Shown here: piece by piece, positions 42,367-53,346 of the stretch
How the letters are laid out: each line of letters opens with the position of its first letter
Position numbering within the stretch: position 1 is the first letter of the stretch
Source: an uncultured Bacteroides sp.
GTDB lineage: Bacteria > Bacteroidota > Bacteroidia > Bacteroidales > Bacteroidaceae
Reading direction: 5' to 3'
Assembly: GCA_945965395.1 (NCBI GenBank)
Contig: CAMFND010000133.1
Span: 1 to 64,000 of the forward strand
Length of the DNA: 64,000 bases
Notes under the pieces: model-generated
The model's database searches: none
What the model was told of the DNA's origin: nothing
The model's input: the letters and a program-made list of their open reading frames with translations, nothing else
Made by a program: the position numbers and the translations under genes

Positions 42367-44550
42367 ATGGCGGAAAATATCAATTTAGTAGCGGCTCTTA
42401 AAAAGTATTTTGGATTCGATACTTTTAAAGGAAACCAGGAGGCGATTATTCAAAACTTATTATCAGGAAAGGATACGTTTGTGTTAATGCCTACAGGAGG
42501 TGGAAAGTCATTATGCTATCAGCTTCCTTCTCTGTTGATGGATGGAACTGCTATTGTGATTTCACCGCTTATTGCCCTGATGAAGAATCAGGTGGATGCT
42601 ATGCGTAATTTTAGTGAGGAAGATGGTATTGCTCATTTTATTAATTCCTCATTGACAAAATCGGCTACTGATCAGGTGAAAGCCGACATCATGGCCGGAA
42701 AGACAAAGTTACTTTATGTAGCTCCTGAATCTTTGACGAAAGAAGAGAATGTAGATTTTCTGAGTCACGTGAAGATTTCATTTTATGCGGTGGATGAGGC
42801 ACATTGTATTTCGGAATGGGGGCATGACTTCCGACCGGAGTATCGCCGGATTCGTCCGATAATTAATGAAATTGGAAAAGCTCCGGTAATTGCTTTGACG
42901 GCAACGGCTACTCCAAAGGTAAAGATGGATATCCAAAAGAATTTGGGAATGATGGATGCAACGGAATTCCGTTCGTCATTTAATCGTCCGAATCTTTATT
43001 ATGAAGTACGTGCCAAGACTGCGAATGTGGATAAGGATATTATCAAGTTCATCAAGCAGAACGAAGGCAAGTCAGGTATTATCTATTGCTTGAGCCGTAA
43101 GAAGGTGGAAGAGCTGACTGAAATATTGCTGGCGAATGGTATCAAGGCTCGCGCTTATCATGCAGGAATGGATTCTGCTACCCGTAATGGAAATCAGGAT
43201 GCTTTCCTGAAGGAAGACATTGATGTGATTGTAGCTACGATTGCGTTTGGAATGGGTATTGATAAACCGGATGTACGATTTGTGATTCATTATGATGTAC
43301 CTAAGAGTTTGGAAGGGTATTATCAGGAAACCGGACGTGCAGGACGTGACGGTGGAGAAGGACAGTGCATTACATTCTATTCCAATAAGGACCTGCAGAA
43401 ACTGGAGAAATTTATGCAGGGGAAGCCTATTTCAGAGCAGGAAATCGGACGTCAGCTATTGCAGGAAACAGCAGCTTACGCAGAATCTTCAGTGTGTAGA
43501 AGAAAAATTTTGTTGCATTATTTTGGAGAGGAATATACGGAAGGTAATTGTGGTAATTGTGATAACTGTTTAAATCCAAAGAAACAAGTGGAGGCTCAGG
43601 ATTCGTTGTGTGCAGTGATTGAAGCAATCATTGCTGTAAAAGAAAACTTTAAGCAAGATTATATTATCGATATATTGTTGGGTAAAGAAACATCTGAAGT
43701 GCTTGCGCATAAGCATGAAGACTTAGAGGTGTTTGGTTCTGGCATGGGAGAAGAAGAAAGATTATGGAATGCAGTCATTCGCCAGGCTCTTATCGCTGGT
43801 TACCTGGCAAAGGATGTGGAAAACTATGGCTTATTAAAAGTTACACCAGAAGGACATAAGTTCTTGAAAAAACCGAAGTCGTTCAAGATAGTTGAGGATG
43901 CAGACTTTGAAGAAGAAGAAGTAGATGAAACTCCGATGAGAAGTGGAGCTTCGTGTGCAGTGGACCCCGTGCTGTATTCCATGTTGAAAGACTTGCGGAA
44001 GAAAATGGCAAAGAGACTGGATGTACCACCTTATGTGATTTTTCAGGATCCTTCTCTTGAGGCAATGGCTACCATTTATCCGGTTACTTTGGAAGAATTG
44101 CAGAATATTCCGGGGGTAGGAGCCGGAAAGGCTAAACGCTATGGTCAGGAATTCTGCGAATTGATTAAGAAACACTGCGAAGAAAATGAAATAGACCGTC
44201 CGGAAGATTTGAGAGTGCGTACTGTAGCTAACAAATCTAAGCTGAAGGTCTCTATTATTCAGAGTATCGATAGAAAAGTAGCTTTGGATGATATTGCAGT
44301 GGCGAAAGGTATTGAATTTAGTGAGTTGCTGGATGAAATCGAAGCTATTGTATATTCAGGAACCAAACTGAATATTGACTATTTCTTGGAAGAAATCATG
44401 GATGAAGACCACATGCAGGATATTTATGATTATTTCAAGGAATCAGTAACTGATAAGATTGATGATGCAATGGATGAGCTGGGTGATGACTATACAGAAG
44501 ACGAAATTCGTCTGGTACGTATCAAGTTCATTTCTGAAATGGCCAATTAA
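42367..44550 (+). CDS. recQ: RecQ-family ATP-dependent DNA helicase
   Basis: This 727-residue 3'-5' helicase acts in recombination and fork repair. Motif I is MPTGGGKSLCYQLP, motif II VDEAHCISEWGHDFRPEY, motif VI YYQETGRAGRDG. The zinc-binding cysteines are CRRKILLHYFG...CGNCDNC (about 377-400). An HRDC domain lies near 535-615 (LDVPPYVIFQDPSLEAMA). A C-terminal extension of about 100 residues past HRDC resembles the helix-turn-helix tail common in Bacteroidota RecQ. It is monocistronic: own promoter and own terminator. Confidence 0.95.
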   Translation: MAENINLVAALKKYFGFDTFKGNQEAIIQNLLSGKDTFVLMPTGGGKSLCYQLPSLLMDGTAIVISPLIALMKNQVDAMRNFSEEDGIAHFINSSLTKSATDQVKADIMAGKTKLLYVAPESLTKEENVDFLSHVKISFYAVDEAHCISEWGHDFRPEYRRIRPIINEIGKAPVIALTATATPKVKMDIQKNLGMMDATEFRSSFNRPNLYYEVRAKTANVDKDIIKFIKQNEGKSGIIYCLSRKKVEELTEILLANGIKARAYHAGMDSATRNGNQDAFLKEDIDVIVATIAFGMGIDKPDVRFVIHYDVPKSLEGYYQETGRAGRDGGEGQCITFYSNKDLQKLEKFMQGKPISEQEIGRQLLQETAAYAESSVCRRKILLHYFGEEYTEGNCGNCDNCLNPKKQVEAQDSLCAVIEAIIAVKENFKQDYIIDILLGKETSEVLAHKHEDLEVFGSGMGEEERLWNAVIRQALIAGYLAKDVENYGLLKVTPEGHKFLKKPKSFKIVEDADFEEEEVDETPMRSGASCAVDPVLYSMLKDLRKKMAKRLDVPPYVIFQDPSLEAMATIYPVTLEELQNIPGVGAGKAKRYGQEFCELIKKHCEENEIDRPEDLRVRTVANKSKLKVSIIQSIDRKVALDDIAVAKGIEFSELLDEIEAIVYSGTKLNIDYFLEEIMDEDHMQDIYDYFKESVTDKIDDAMDELGDDYTEDEIRLVRIKFISEMAN

Positions 44551-44571
44551 TCATTTATTTAATGATATTGT

Positions 44572-44614
44572 ACAGCTGCTTGTGAGGGATGTTCCTTGCA
44601 AGCAGCTGTTTTTA
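44572..44614 (+). terminator. recQ terminator
   Basis: ACAGCTGCTTG (44572-44582) pairs with CAAGCAGCTGT (44599-44609), followed by a T run. Confidence 0.9.
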
Positions 44615-44676
44615 TTTGCTAGGTATATGGTATAAAAAAGATGTTAACTGCTTTTTTACTTTTTGAGAAAATTCTG

Positions 44677-44684
44677 TATATTTG
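44677..44684 (+). promoter_or_regulatory. guaB -7 promoter element
   Basis: TATATTTG followed by CA is a strong -7 match, 30 bases before the start codon. The -33 position is only a T-rich stretch. Confidence 0.6.
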
Positions 44685-44708
44685 CACGCAATAAAATCTA
44701 AAGCATAA

Positions 44709-46190
<1,482 letters not shown>

Positions 46191-46218
46191 GATAATCTTT
46201 GACTTATAATACGGATAT

Positions 46219-46285
46219 AATCATTCTGACGTCAGGCAGACTTGCTTTCGGTGAGTCTGTTCTGGCGAACAGGATGATTTTTTGT
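46219..46285 (+). terminator. guaB terminator
   Basis: AATCAT (46219-46224) and the following CTG, CAG and CAGACT words pair with AGTCTG, CTG, CAG and ATGATT (46274-46279) to make a long stem with internal loops, ending in a T run. Confidence 0.65.
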
Positions 46286-46312
46286 TTAATGAAATGATGA
46301 ATAGAATCTGTT

Positions 46313-47620
46313 ATGTATAGAATAGCGTGGTTATTCCTATGTATGTTGATAGGACTGGAATTTTCTGTTTCTTATGCAGAAGATCGCAAGGTACTTTTCC
46401 GGATCGATGGAGTGGAAACTTCCGTCGAGGAGTTTGAGCATTATTATACCCAGGTATATGCAGCTAGTCGTGTATCTGTAGAACAGTTCTTGCCTCATTT
46501 CTTGTATTATAAGTTGAAGGTGGCAGATGCTAAAAGACAAAGCTGGGATACTATCACCGATTTCCGGTTGCAATGCAGTGCCTTGCAAAATGAAATCCTG
46601 AAATCGGAAAAGAGGGGAGTGCCCCAAAAACAAGATACTCTTTTAAATTGGGTAAGATTTCGTCAGATTTCATTTCTTTTGCCCCAACATGTTTCTTCCG
46701 AACAGGAACGTGTAGCCAGACAGCGTATAGATTCTGTTTATACGGCCTTGAAAAATGGTATACCTTTTGAAAAACTGGCACAATCTTATGTGAAGGCTCC
46801 GTTGCCTTCTCCTTATTTGGATGGGGAGTGGATTCCTGAAAGATGCCTGATAAAAGAGTTTGCCGGGCAATTGAACACATTGAAAAAAGGTAATTATTCT
46901 ACTCCATTTTTTTCTCCTTTAGGCATTCACATCGTGTATTTATTGGATTGCAGGCAAGGGCTATATCCATCAGGAGCGACTGGAAATATAGCTATGCAAA
47001 AGGTTGCTAATTCAGGCCCAACCGAGCGGAAAGATAGTCTATTGAACAAGACTCGAATGGAGTTATGTCAAGTTTCCGATGGCTTACTGGCTGCGTACTG
47101 GGATAAGCGCCATGGAAGCATAAAATCAGGTAATATCTCTGATAAGGAATTGCAGAATTATTTTGAAAGTCATAAAAACGATTATGCGTGGGATTTGCCT
47201 CATTTTAAAGGAGGAGTGATACATTGTTTGAATAAGAAAGTGGCTTCAAAGCTGAAAAAGAGGCTGAAAAAATGTCCGTTAGATAAATGGAATGAAGAAA
47301 TCTCGGCTTTCTCTCAGGAAAATCCGGAATGGAAGATCGTTGTAGAAACAGGTTTGTTTCAGATTGGAACAAATCCTTACGTAGATAAGTTAGCTTTTAA
47401 ATGCGGAAATTTCACTCCTCGTACTGATTTACCTTATGCTTTTGTATTGGGAAAGCGCCTGAAGAAAGGACCGGAAGACTTTCAGGATGTGCGCGATGAA
47501 GTGCAGCGTGATTATCGTTTGTGGACGGAGAGAACACAAATGGAAGAGTTAAAGCGAGGCTTCAGGATTGAAATTAACCAAGACATTTTAAAAACCGTTA
47601 ATTGTAGCGGAAAAAAGTAA
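46313..47620 (+). CDS. Parvulin-type (PpiC) periplasmic peptidyl-prolyl isomerase / chaperone
   Basis: This 435-residue secreted protein (signal peptide to about SYA, residue 22) resembles SurA-type chaperones. After an N-terminal helical chaperone region comes a PpiC-like domain at about 115-220 (VRFRQISFLL, LKNGIPFEKLAQSYV, PLGIHIVYLLD). A second, more divergent region extends to the C-terminus. It lies 61 bases before the SurA-like gene and is likely cotranscribed with it. It probably helps fold outer-membrane or secreted proteins; the isomerase activity of this copy is uncertain. Confidence 0.8.
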   Translation: MYRIAWLFLCMLIGLEFSVSYAEDRKVLFRIDGVETSVEEFEHYYTQVYAASRVSVEQFLPHFLYYKLKVADAKRQSWDTITDFRLQCSALQNEILKSEKRGVPQKQDTLLNWVRFRQISFLLPQHVSSEQERVARQRIDSVYTALKNGIPFEKLAQSYVKAPLPSPYLDGEWIPERCLIKEFAGQLNTLKKGNYSTPFFSPLGIHIVYLLDCRQGLYPSGATGNIAMQKVANSGPTERKDSLLNKTRMELCQVSDGLLAAYWDKRHGSIKSGNISDKELQNYFESHKNDYAWDLPHFKGGVIHCLNKKVASKLKKRLKKCPLDKWNEEISAFSQENPEWKIVVETGLFQIGTNPYVDKLAFKCGNFTPRTDLPYAFVLGKRLKKGPEDFQDVRDEVQRDYRLWTERTQMEELKRGFRIEINQDILKTVNCSGKK

Positions 47621-47681
47621 TTAATGCCGTATCTTCGTCCTTTGTAATGTAATGGACCAAAACAAATCAAATAGACAGAAA

Positions 47682-49055
47682 ATGAATAAATTGATTATGA
47701 CTGGTGTCTTGGCTGTTTTGCTTGCCTTGACAGGAACAGTACCCGCCGTGGCACAAGATAATGTGATTGATGAAGTGGTGTGGGTTGTCGGCGATGAAGC
47801 CATTCTGAAATCAGACGTAGAAAACGAACGTTTGAATGCGCAGTATGAGGGCCGTCGTTTTGAAGGGGATCCCTATTGTGTGATACCAGAAGAATTGGCT
47901 GTACAGAAACTTTTTCTTCACCAGGCTGAGATAGATAGTATTGAAGTGAGCGATCAGGAAGTTCTTCAGGAAGTAGAAACACGAATTTCATGGTTGACGG
48001 AACAGATTGGGTCAAAAGAAAAACTTGAAGAATATTATAATAAGACATCTACACAGATACGGGAAATGTTGCGAGAGAATATTCGTGACGGACTGAGAGT
48101 GCAGGGAATGCAAAAGAAGATTGTGGGAGACATTAAGTTGACTCCTGCGGAAGTTCGTAATTATTTCAGTAAGCTTCCTCAGGATAGTATTCCTTTTGTG
48201 CCTACTCAGGTAGAGGTGCAGATTATTACCAGAGAGCCTAAGATTAAGGAAGAAGAAATTGAGCGTGTAAAGAAAGAATTGCGTGATTTTACTGACCGTA
48301 TCAATAAGGGAGAAACTACTTTCTCTACGTTGGCACGTATGTATTCTGAAGACCCTGGGTCTGCTCGTCGTGGAGGAGAATATGGCTTTACTGGTCGTGG
48401 AACGTTGACTCCAGAGTTTGCCAATGTGGTTTTTAATCTGACTGACCCGAAGAAGATTTCAAAAGTGTTTGAAACAGAATATGGTTATCATATTGCTCAG
48501 TTGATTGAAAAGCGTGGTGACCGTGTAAGTTATCGCCATATTTTGATTAAGCCTCGTGTGGAAGAGAAAGAAATTGAGGCGGAATTGAATAAACTGGATA
48601 CACTGGCCAACGACATCCGAAAAGGAAAAGTAACTTTTGATGAAGCGGCTATATGGGTATCTCAGGATAAAGATACACGTAACAACCACGGTTTGCTGGC
48701 TAACCCGCAGACTTCTACCTCTCGTTTTGAAATGCAACAGCTGGCAGGTTTGATTTCTCAGGAAGTAGCAAAGACTGTAGAGGGAATGCAGATTGGCGAA
48801 GTTTCCAAACCTTTTACTATGATTAATGCAAAAGGAAAAGAAGTGTGTGCTATCGTAAAATTGAAAAATCGTATTGATGGACATAAAGCTACAATCTCAG
48901 AAGACTACCAGCGTCTGAAAGACATTGTTACAGCCAACCGCAGTGAAGAAAAACTGCAGAAGTGGATTGTGGAAAAACAAAAAAATACTTACGTACGTAT
49001 CAATCCGTCTTGGCGTAAGTGCGATTTTAAATATCCGGGATGGATTAAACAGTGA
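47682..49055 (+). CDS. SurA-like periplasmic chaperone with two PpiC domains
   Basis: About 457 residues after a signal peptide ending PAVAQ. The SurA N-terminal motif is visible in DEVVWVVGDEAILKSDVE. Two parvulin modules follow, the first at about 165-275 (VEVQIITREPKI, FSTLARMYSEDPGSARRGGEYGF, GYHIAQLIEKR) and the second at about 275-385 (YRHILIKPR). It chaperones outer-membrane proteins on the way to the Bam complex. ATG 47682 is preferred over ATG 47652 because it begins the signal peptide. Its stop overlaps the start of the OstA-like gene. Confidence 0.9.
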   Translation: MNKLIMTGVLAVLLALTGTVPAVAQDNVIDEVVWVVGDEAILKSDVENERLNAQYEGRRFEGDPYCVIPEELAVQKLFLHQAEIDSIEVSDQEVLQEVETRISWLTEQIGSKEKLEEYYNKTSTQIREMLRENIRDGLRVQGMQKKIVGDIKLTPAEVRNYFSKLPQDSIPFVPTQVEVQIITREPKIKEEEIERVKKELRDFTDRINKGETTFSTLARMYSEDPGSARRGGEYGFTGRGTLTPEFANVVFNLTDPKKISKVFETEYGYHIAQLIEKRGDRVSYRHILIKPRVEEKEIEAELNKLDTLANDIRKGKVTFDEAAIWVSQDKDTRNNHGLLANPQTSTSRFEMQQLAGLISQEVAKTVEGMQIGEVSKPFTMINAKGKEVCAIVKLKNRIDGHKATISEDYQRLKDIVTANRSEEKLQKWIVEKQKNTYVRINPSWRKCDFKYPGWIKQ

Positions 49056-50752
49056 TGAGAAAGCTTGCAATTTTTTTGCTCTTTGTAGCATTTTGCCTGA
49101 CCATTCTTGGCTTGTCGGCACAAGGGGGGATAGCTGTCTCTCCACAGACTACGCGCACGAAAACGGAGGCTGAGGGGAAACAAAGGCCAGAGGATTCCAA
49201 GCAGCGTCCGGTAGCTAAAAGTAAAGTCTATTTGTTGCATTCTGATTTGTTGCGTAAGGATGCAAGTCATCCGGATGCACAGATTGTAACCGGAAATGTG
49301 AGTTTTCGTCATGATAGTGTGTACATGTATTGCGACAGTGCATGTTACTACGATAAAGTCAGCAGCTTTGAGGCTTTTGGTAATGTGAAAATGGTGCAGG
49401 GAGATACGCTGTTTCTTTATGGCGACCGGTTGTACTATGATGGATTGACACAGATTGCAGAGATGCGCTGTAATGTCCGGATGGAGAATCGTACGACTAC
49501 CTTGCTGACTGATAGCCTGAATTATGACCGGGTCTACAATCTGGGATATTTCTTTGATGGGGGAACCCTGATGGATGAACAGAATGTGCTGACCTCCGAG
49601 TGGGGAGAATATAGTCCTCAGACTAAGCAATCCGTATTTAATTACAATGTGAAGCTGGTCAATCCCCAGTTTACACTGACTTCGGATACCTTACGCTATA
49701 ATACGGCTTCGAAGATAGCTGATATTGTCGGCCCTTCGGATATCTGGAGCGATGCCAACCACATTTATTCTGAAAAGGGAACTTACAATACCGTAACGGG
49801 TAAGGCCGATTTGTATGACCGCTCTGTGCTTACCAATCAGGGAAAACAGCTGACTGGTGATACGCTTTTCTACGACCGTAATACCGGCGTGGGAGAGGTT
49901 TTCAGTCGGATGGTGATGACGGATACAATCAACCGGAACATGCTTACCGGGGAATACGGATATTATAATGAGCAGACAGACTATGCCTTTGCTACGGATA
50001 GTGCCGTAGCTATAGACTATTCTCAGGGCGACAGTTTGTTTCTTCATGCAGATACTCTGCTGATGGAAACTTTCCATCAGAATACCGATTCCATGTTCCG
50101 TGAGATGAGAGCTTTCCATAAAGTACGTTTTTATCGTACCGATGTGCAGGGTACGGCCGATTCGTTAGTCTTCTCTACAGTAGATAGTTGCCTTACGATG
50201 TATCGTGATCCGATTATCTGGAACAAGAACCAGCAGCTTTTAGGCGAAGTGATAAAGGTCTATATGAACGACAGTACAATTGACTGGTCGCACATCATAG
50301 GGCAGGCACTTTCGGTAGAATGTGTGGATTCAACGATTTATAACCAGGTGACAGGAAAAGAGATGAAGTCCTATTTCGCGAACGGAGAAATGCGAAAGAC
50401 AGAAGTGATAGGTTCTGTACGAGTAGTTTATTATCCGATGGACTCCGACAGTACGTTGATAGGAATGAATGTATCTGAAACCAGTAAACTGGAAATCTAT
50501 CTGCAAGACCGTAAGATAGAACGCATGGTGATGAGCCCCAAATCCAATGGCGTGCTGTATCCGATGTCACAGATTCCTGCCGGAAAAGACCGTCTGGAGA
50601 ATTTTGTGTGGTTTGATTACATTCGTCCGCTAAATAAGGCCGACATCTTTAATTGGAGAGGAAAACGAGTGGAAGACCAGTTGAAGAAAAATGTGCGTGG
50701 TCCGGTTGTTTTGCCGAATACTCGATTGTTTGAAAATAAGAAGGAGGAATAA
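49055..50752 (+). CDS. OstA/LptA-like LPS-transport protein
   Basis: About 565 residues, secreted (signal peptide to about residue 22). The body is a run of short strands with repeated DTLxYDxxT-type words (GDRLYYDGLTQIAEM, SDTLRYNTASKIADI, GDTLFYDRNTGVGEV), the pattern of the LptA/OstA jelly-roll that carries LPS across the periplasm. It is longer than E. coli LptA, as usual in Bacteroidota. ATG 49055 overlaps the upstream stop; GTG 49052 is the alternative. The surA-like gene before it and the lptB gene elsewhere in the window fit outer-membrane assembly. Confidence 0.85.
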   Translation: MRKLAIFLLFVAFCLTILGLSAQGGIAVSPQTTRTKTEAEGKQRPEDSKQRPVAKSKVYLLHSDLLRKDASHPDAQIVTGNVSFRHDSVYMYCDSACYYDKVSSFEAFGNVKMVQGDTLFLYGDRLYYDGLTQIAEMRCNVRMENRTTTLLTDSLNYDRVYNLGYFFDGGTLMDEQNVLTSEWGEYSPQTKQSVFNYNVKLVNPQFTLTSDTLRYNTASKIADIVGPSDIWSDANHIYSEKGTYNTVTGKADLYDRSVLTNQGKQLTGDTLFYDRNTGVGEVFSRMVMTDTINRNMLTGEYGYYNEQTDYAFATDSAVAIDYSQGDSLFLHADTLLMETFHQNTDSMFREMRAFHKVRFYRTDVQGTADSLVFSTVDSCLTMYRDPIIWNKNQQLLGEVIKVYMNDSTIDWSHIIGQALSVECVDSTIYNQVTGKEMKSYFANGEMRKTEVIGSVRVVYYPMDSDSTLIGMNVSETSKLEIYLQDRKIERMVMSPKSNGVLYPMSQIPAGKDRLENFVWFDYIRPLNKADIFNWRGKRVEDQLKKNVRGPVVLPNTRLFENKKEE

Positions 50753-50755
50753 TAT

Positions 50756-51052
50756 ATGGGAATGTTTACAATGAGAAAGCCTCGCGGATTCCGTCATGAA
50801 TACATTTATGTGGATGAACGCAAGGAAAAACTGCAGAAAATAGAAGAGACAGCCAAACGTGAACTGGGAATGCTTCCTCCTAAAGAGTTTAATCCGGAAG
50901 ACATTCGTGGTAAGTTTGTAGAAGGTACTACCTATCTGAAGCGTCGCAAGGAAAGTGGACGTAAACCTTTGAGTTATGGAGCCATGTTTGTGGCTATTGT
51001 GGTATTGCTATATATTTTACATTATCTGATTACAGGAGAATTTACACTATGA
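50756..51052 (+). CDS. Small conserved single-pass membrane protein
   Basis: A 98-residue protein with a basic, charged N-terminal region ([21 protein letters not shown]), a Pro-rich middle and one transmembrane helix near 75-93 ([19 protein letters not shown]). The cytoplasmic part resembles small proteins found beside mutL in Bacteroidota, but I do not know a function. It starts 3 bases after the OstA-like gene, and its stop overlaps the mutL start by 4 bases, so it is coupled to both. Confidence 0.75.
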   Translation: MGMFTMRKPRGFRHEYIYVDERKEKLQKIEETAKRELGMLPPKEFNPEDIRGKFVEGTTYLKRRKESGRKPLSYGAMFVAIVVLLYILHYLITGEFTL

Positions 51053-53106
51053 CATCGGGAGATGTAATCCGTTTGTTGCCGGATTCTGTAGCCAATCAGA
51101 TTGCGGCAGGAGAAGTCATACAGCGTCCGGCTTCCGTGATAAAGGAGCTGGTGGAGAATGCTGTAGATGCCGGAGCAAAAAATATAGAAGTGCTGGTGAC
51201 GGACGCCGGAAAAACATGTATACGTGTCATTGACGACGGACGAGGCATGTCGGAAACGGATGCCCGTATGGCTTTTGAGCGTCATGCCACTTCCAAGATT
51301 CGGGAGGCAGCCGATTTGTTTGCCCTTCATACCATGGGCTTTCGTGGAGAGGCTTTGGCTTCCATCGCTGCCGTAGCACAGGTGGAACTGAAAACTTGTT
51401 CCAGTGAAGACGGATTAGGTACTTTCATTCAGATTTCCGGTTCCCAGGTAGAAAAGCAGGAGGCAGTAGCCTGCCAGCGAGGCAGTGACTTCTCTGTGAA
51501 AAATCTGTTCTTCAATGTACCTGCCCGTCGGAAGTTCCTGAAATCCAATCAAACGGAGTTAAGTAACATTGTAGCTGAATTCGAACGCATTGCGCTGGTC
51601 AATCCGGATATATCTTTTGTGCTGAGTCATAATGGCACCGAGATGCTGAATCTGCCGGCCATTCCTTTGCGGCAGCGTATTATGGGGGTATTTGGCAAGA
51701 AACTGAACCAGGAATTGCTTTCTTTGGACATTGATACCACCATGGTGAAAATACATGGATATATCGGTCGTCCTGAATCTGCCCGTAAGAAAGGGGCGCG
51801 CCAGTTCTTCTTTGTGAATGGTCGTTATATGCGCCATCCCTATTTTCATAAGGCTGTGTCCAGTGCATACGACAACCTGATTCCGGTGGGTGAACAAGTC
51901 TCTTATTTCATTTATTTCGAAGTGGAACCTTCGGATATAGATGTCAATATACACCCTACAAAGACAGAAATCAAGTTTGAGAATGAACAAGCCGTATGGC
52001 AGATTCTTTCGGCAGCAGTCAAAGAGACGTTAGGACGTTTCAACGCGGTACCTTCGATTGATTTTGATACAGAAGGTATGCCGGACATTCCTGCCTTTGA
52101 GAATTCTCCTTATACGGTGGCACCTCCTCAAACCAGTTTTGACCCTTCTTATAATCCGTTTAATACAGCGGCAGTGCCTCCTTCTGCTTACTCTTCTGCA
52201 TCGGCAACCAATAAAGAAACGGAAAGAGAAAGCTTCGGACAGGATGTGCGAGAATGGAGTACGCCTACGGGTACCTCTGTACGTTCTTCCATGAATAAAG
52301 GCGGGATGCCGGATTTTGGCAGAAGCGGAAATTATACTCCTTCGTTTGGCAGCCACAAAAATCGGGTAGAGTGGGAACCCTTGTTTGAAGGACTGGAACG
52401 CACTTCGTCGGAACCGGATATTCAACCGGAAGAAGAAGTACGACCGTTTTTCCCGGAATCAACCGACTGGGGGCAGACTTCTCAAGAAGATGCCGTTGTT
52501 CCCTCGTTCTCTGGTGAGGAAAACGAGAAGCAACCTCAGGAGAATTCCATGCGTCACTATCAGTATAAAGGGAGCTATATTCTGACCTCTGTAAAGTCCG
52601 GGTTGATGATTATTAATCAGCAGCGAGCACATATTCGTATCCTTTTCGACCGCTATATGGCGCAGATAGAAAATCGGAAGAATGCTTCCCAGCGAATGCT
52701 CTTCCCGGATATGGTGCATTTCTCTCCTTCTGAGGTGCCTGTACTGGAGGAGTTTATGGACGATTTAAATGCCTTGGGATTTGACCTTAGCAGTCTGGGA
52801 GGAGGAACCTATTCCATTAATGGTATTCCAGCCGGAATTGAAGGACTGAATCCGGAAAAGCTGGTTACAGATATGGTACAGACGGCGATTGAAAAAGGTT
52901 GTAAAGTGAAGGAAGAAGTACAAAGTATGCTTGCACTTTCATTGGCAAAAGCAGCAGCCATTGTACCGGGACAGGTACTGACCGATGAGGAAATGAATCG
53001 TCTGGTCGATGACTTGTTTGCCGTATCTACTCCAAATTATACGCCAGATGGAAAGACTGTACTGGCCGTATTGAAAGAAGATGATTTGGAGAAGATGTTT
53101 AAATGA
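51049..53106 (+). CDS. mutL: MutL DNA mismatch repair ATPase
   Basis: This 685-residue protein couples MutS mismatch recognition to repair. The GHKL ATPase motifs are complete: [44 protein letters not shown] long low-complexity linker (about 345-500) leads to the dimerisation domain. At the place of the endonuclease motif DQHAxxExxxxE the sequence reads [12 protein letters not shown] (N523-D534), so the metal-binding D, H and first E are replaced. Nicking activity is therefore doubtful. It is last in the surA-ostA-mutL chain. Confidence 0.95.
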   Translation: MTSGDVIRLLPDSVANQIAAGEVIQRPASVIKELVENAVDAGAKNIEVLVTDAGKTCIRVIDDGRGMSETDARMAFERHATSKIREAADLFALHTMGFRGEALASIAAVAQVELKTCSSEDGLGTFIQISGSQVEKQEAVACQRGSDFSVKNLFFNVPARRKFLKSNQTELSNIVAEFERIALVNPDISFVLSHNGTEMLNLPAIPLRQRIMGVFGKKLNQELLSLDIDTTMVKIHGYIGRPESARKKGARQFFFVNGRYMRHPYFHKAVSSAYDNLIPVGEQVSYFIYFEVEPSDIDVNIHPTKTEIKFENEQAVWQILSAAVKETLGRFNAVPSIDFDTEGMPDIPAFENSPYTVAPPQTSFDPSYNPFNTAAVPPSAYSSASATNKETERESFGQDVREWSTPTGTSVRSSMNKGGMPDFGRSGNYTPSFGSHKNRVEWEPLFEGLERTSSEPDIQPEEEVRPFFPESTDWGQTSQEDAVVPSFSGEENEKQPQENSMRHYQYKGSYILTSVKSGLMIINQQRAHIRILFDRYMAQIENRKNASQRMLFPDMVHFSPSEVPVLEEFMDDLNALGFDLSSLGGGTYSINGIPAGIEGLNPEKLVTDMVQTAIEKGCKVKEEVQSMLALSLAKAAAIVPGQVLTDEEMNRLVDDLFAVSTPNYTPDGKTVLAVLKEDDLEKMFK

Positions 53107-53133
53107 TAGAAATTCTACGAATAATATAATGTG

Positions 53134-53172
53134 TAATCCGGGTTCTCGAAAACGAGTAATCCGGATTTTTTT
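53134..53172 (+). terminator. mutL terminator
   Basis: AATCCGG (53135-53141) with CTCG pairs with CGAG and CCGGATT (53161-53167) around an AAAA loop region, followed by seven T residues. Confidence 0.8.
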
Positions 53173-53314
53173 ATTTGTATACACTGATTTTAGATTTCGA
53201 ACTTCATTTCTTTTCTTGCAATAAACCTGGTTTTTATCTATCTGAAACTCTTAAAAAGGAAAATCTGAACAGCTCCTCCTCTTTTATGAATAATCGTGTA
53301 AGTATCTGATGTAC

Positions 53315-53322
53315 TACCTTTG
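53315..53322 (+). promoter_or_regulatory. Efflux operon -7 promoter element
   Basis: TACCTTTG matches TAnnTTTG and lies 25 bases before ATG 53347, which argues against the in-frame TTG at 53320 as start. Confidence 0.55.
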
Positions 53323-53346
53323 CTTCAGATTAAGAAACGAGAAAAA

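Noticed and set aside
53320..53346. TTG start of the TolC-like gene at 53320
   Set aside because: It falls in the promoter; ATG 53347 gives a proper signal peptide.
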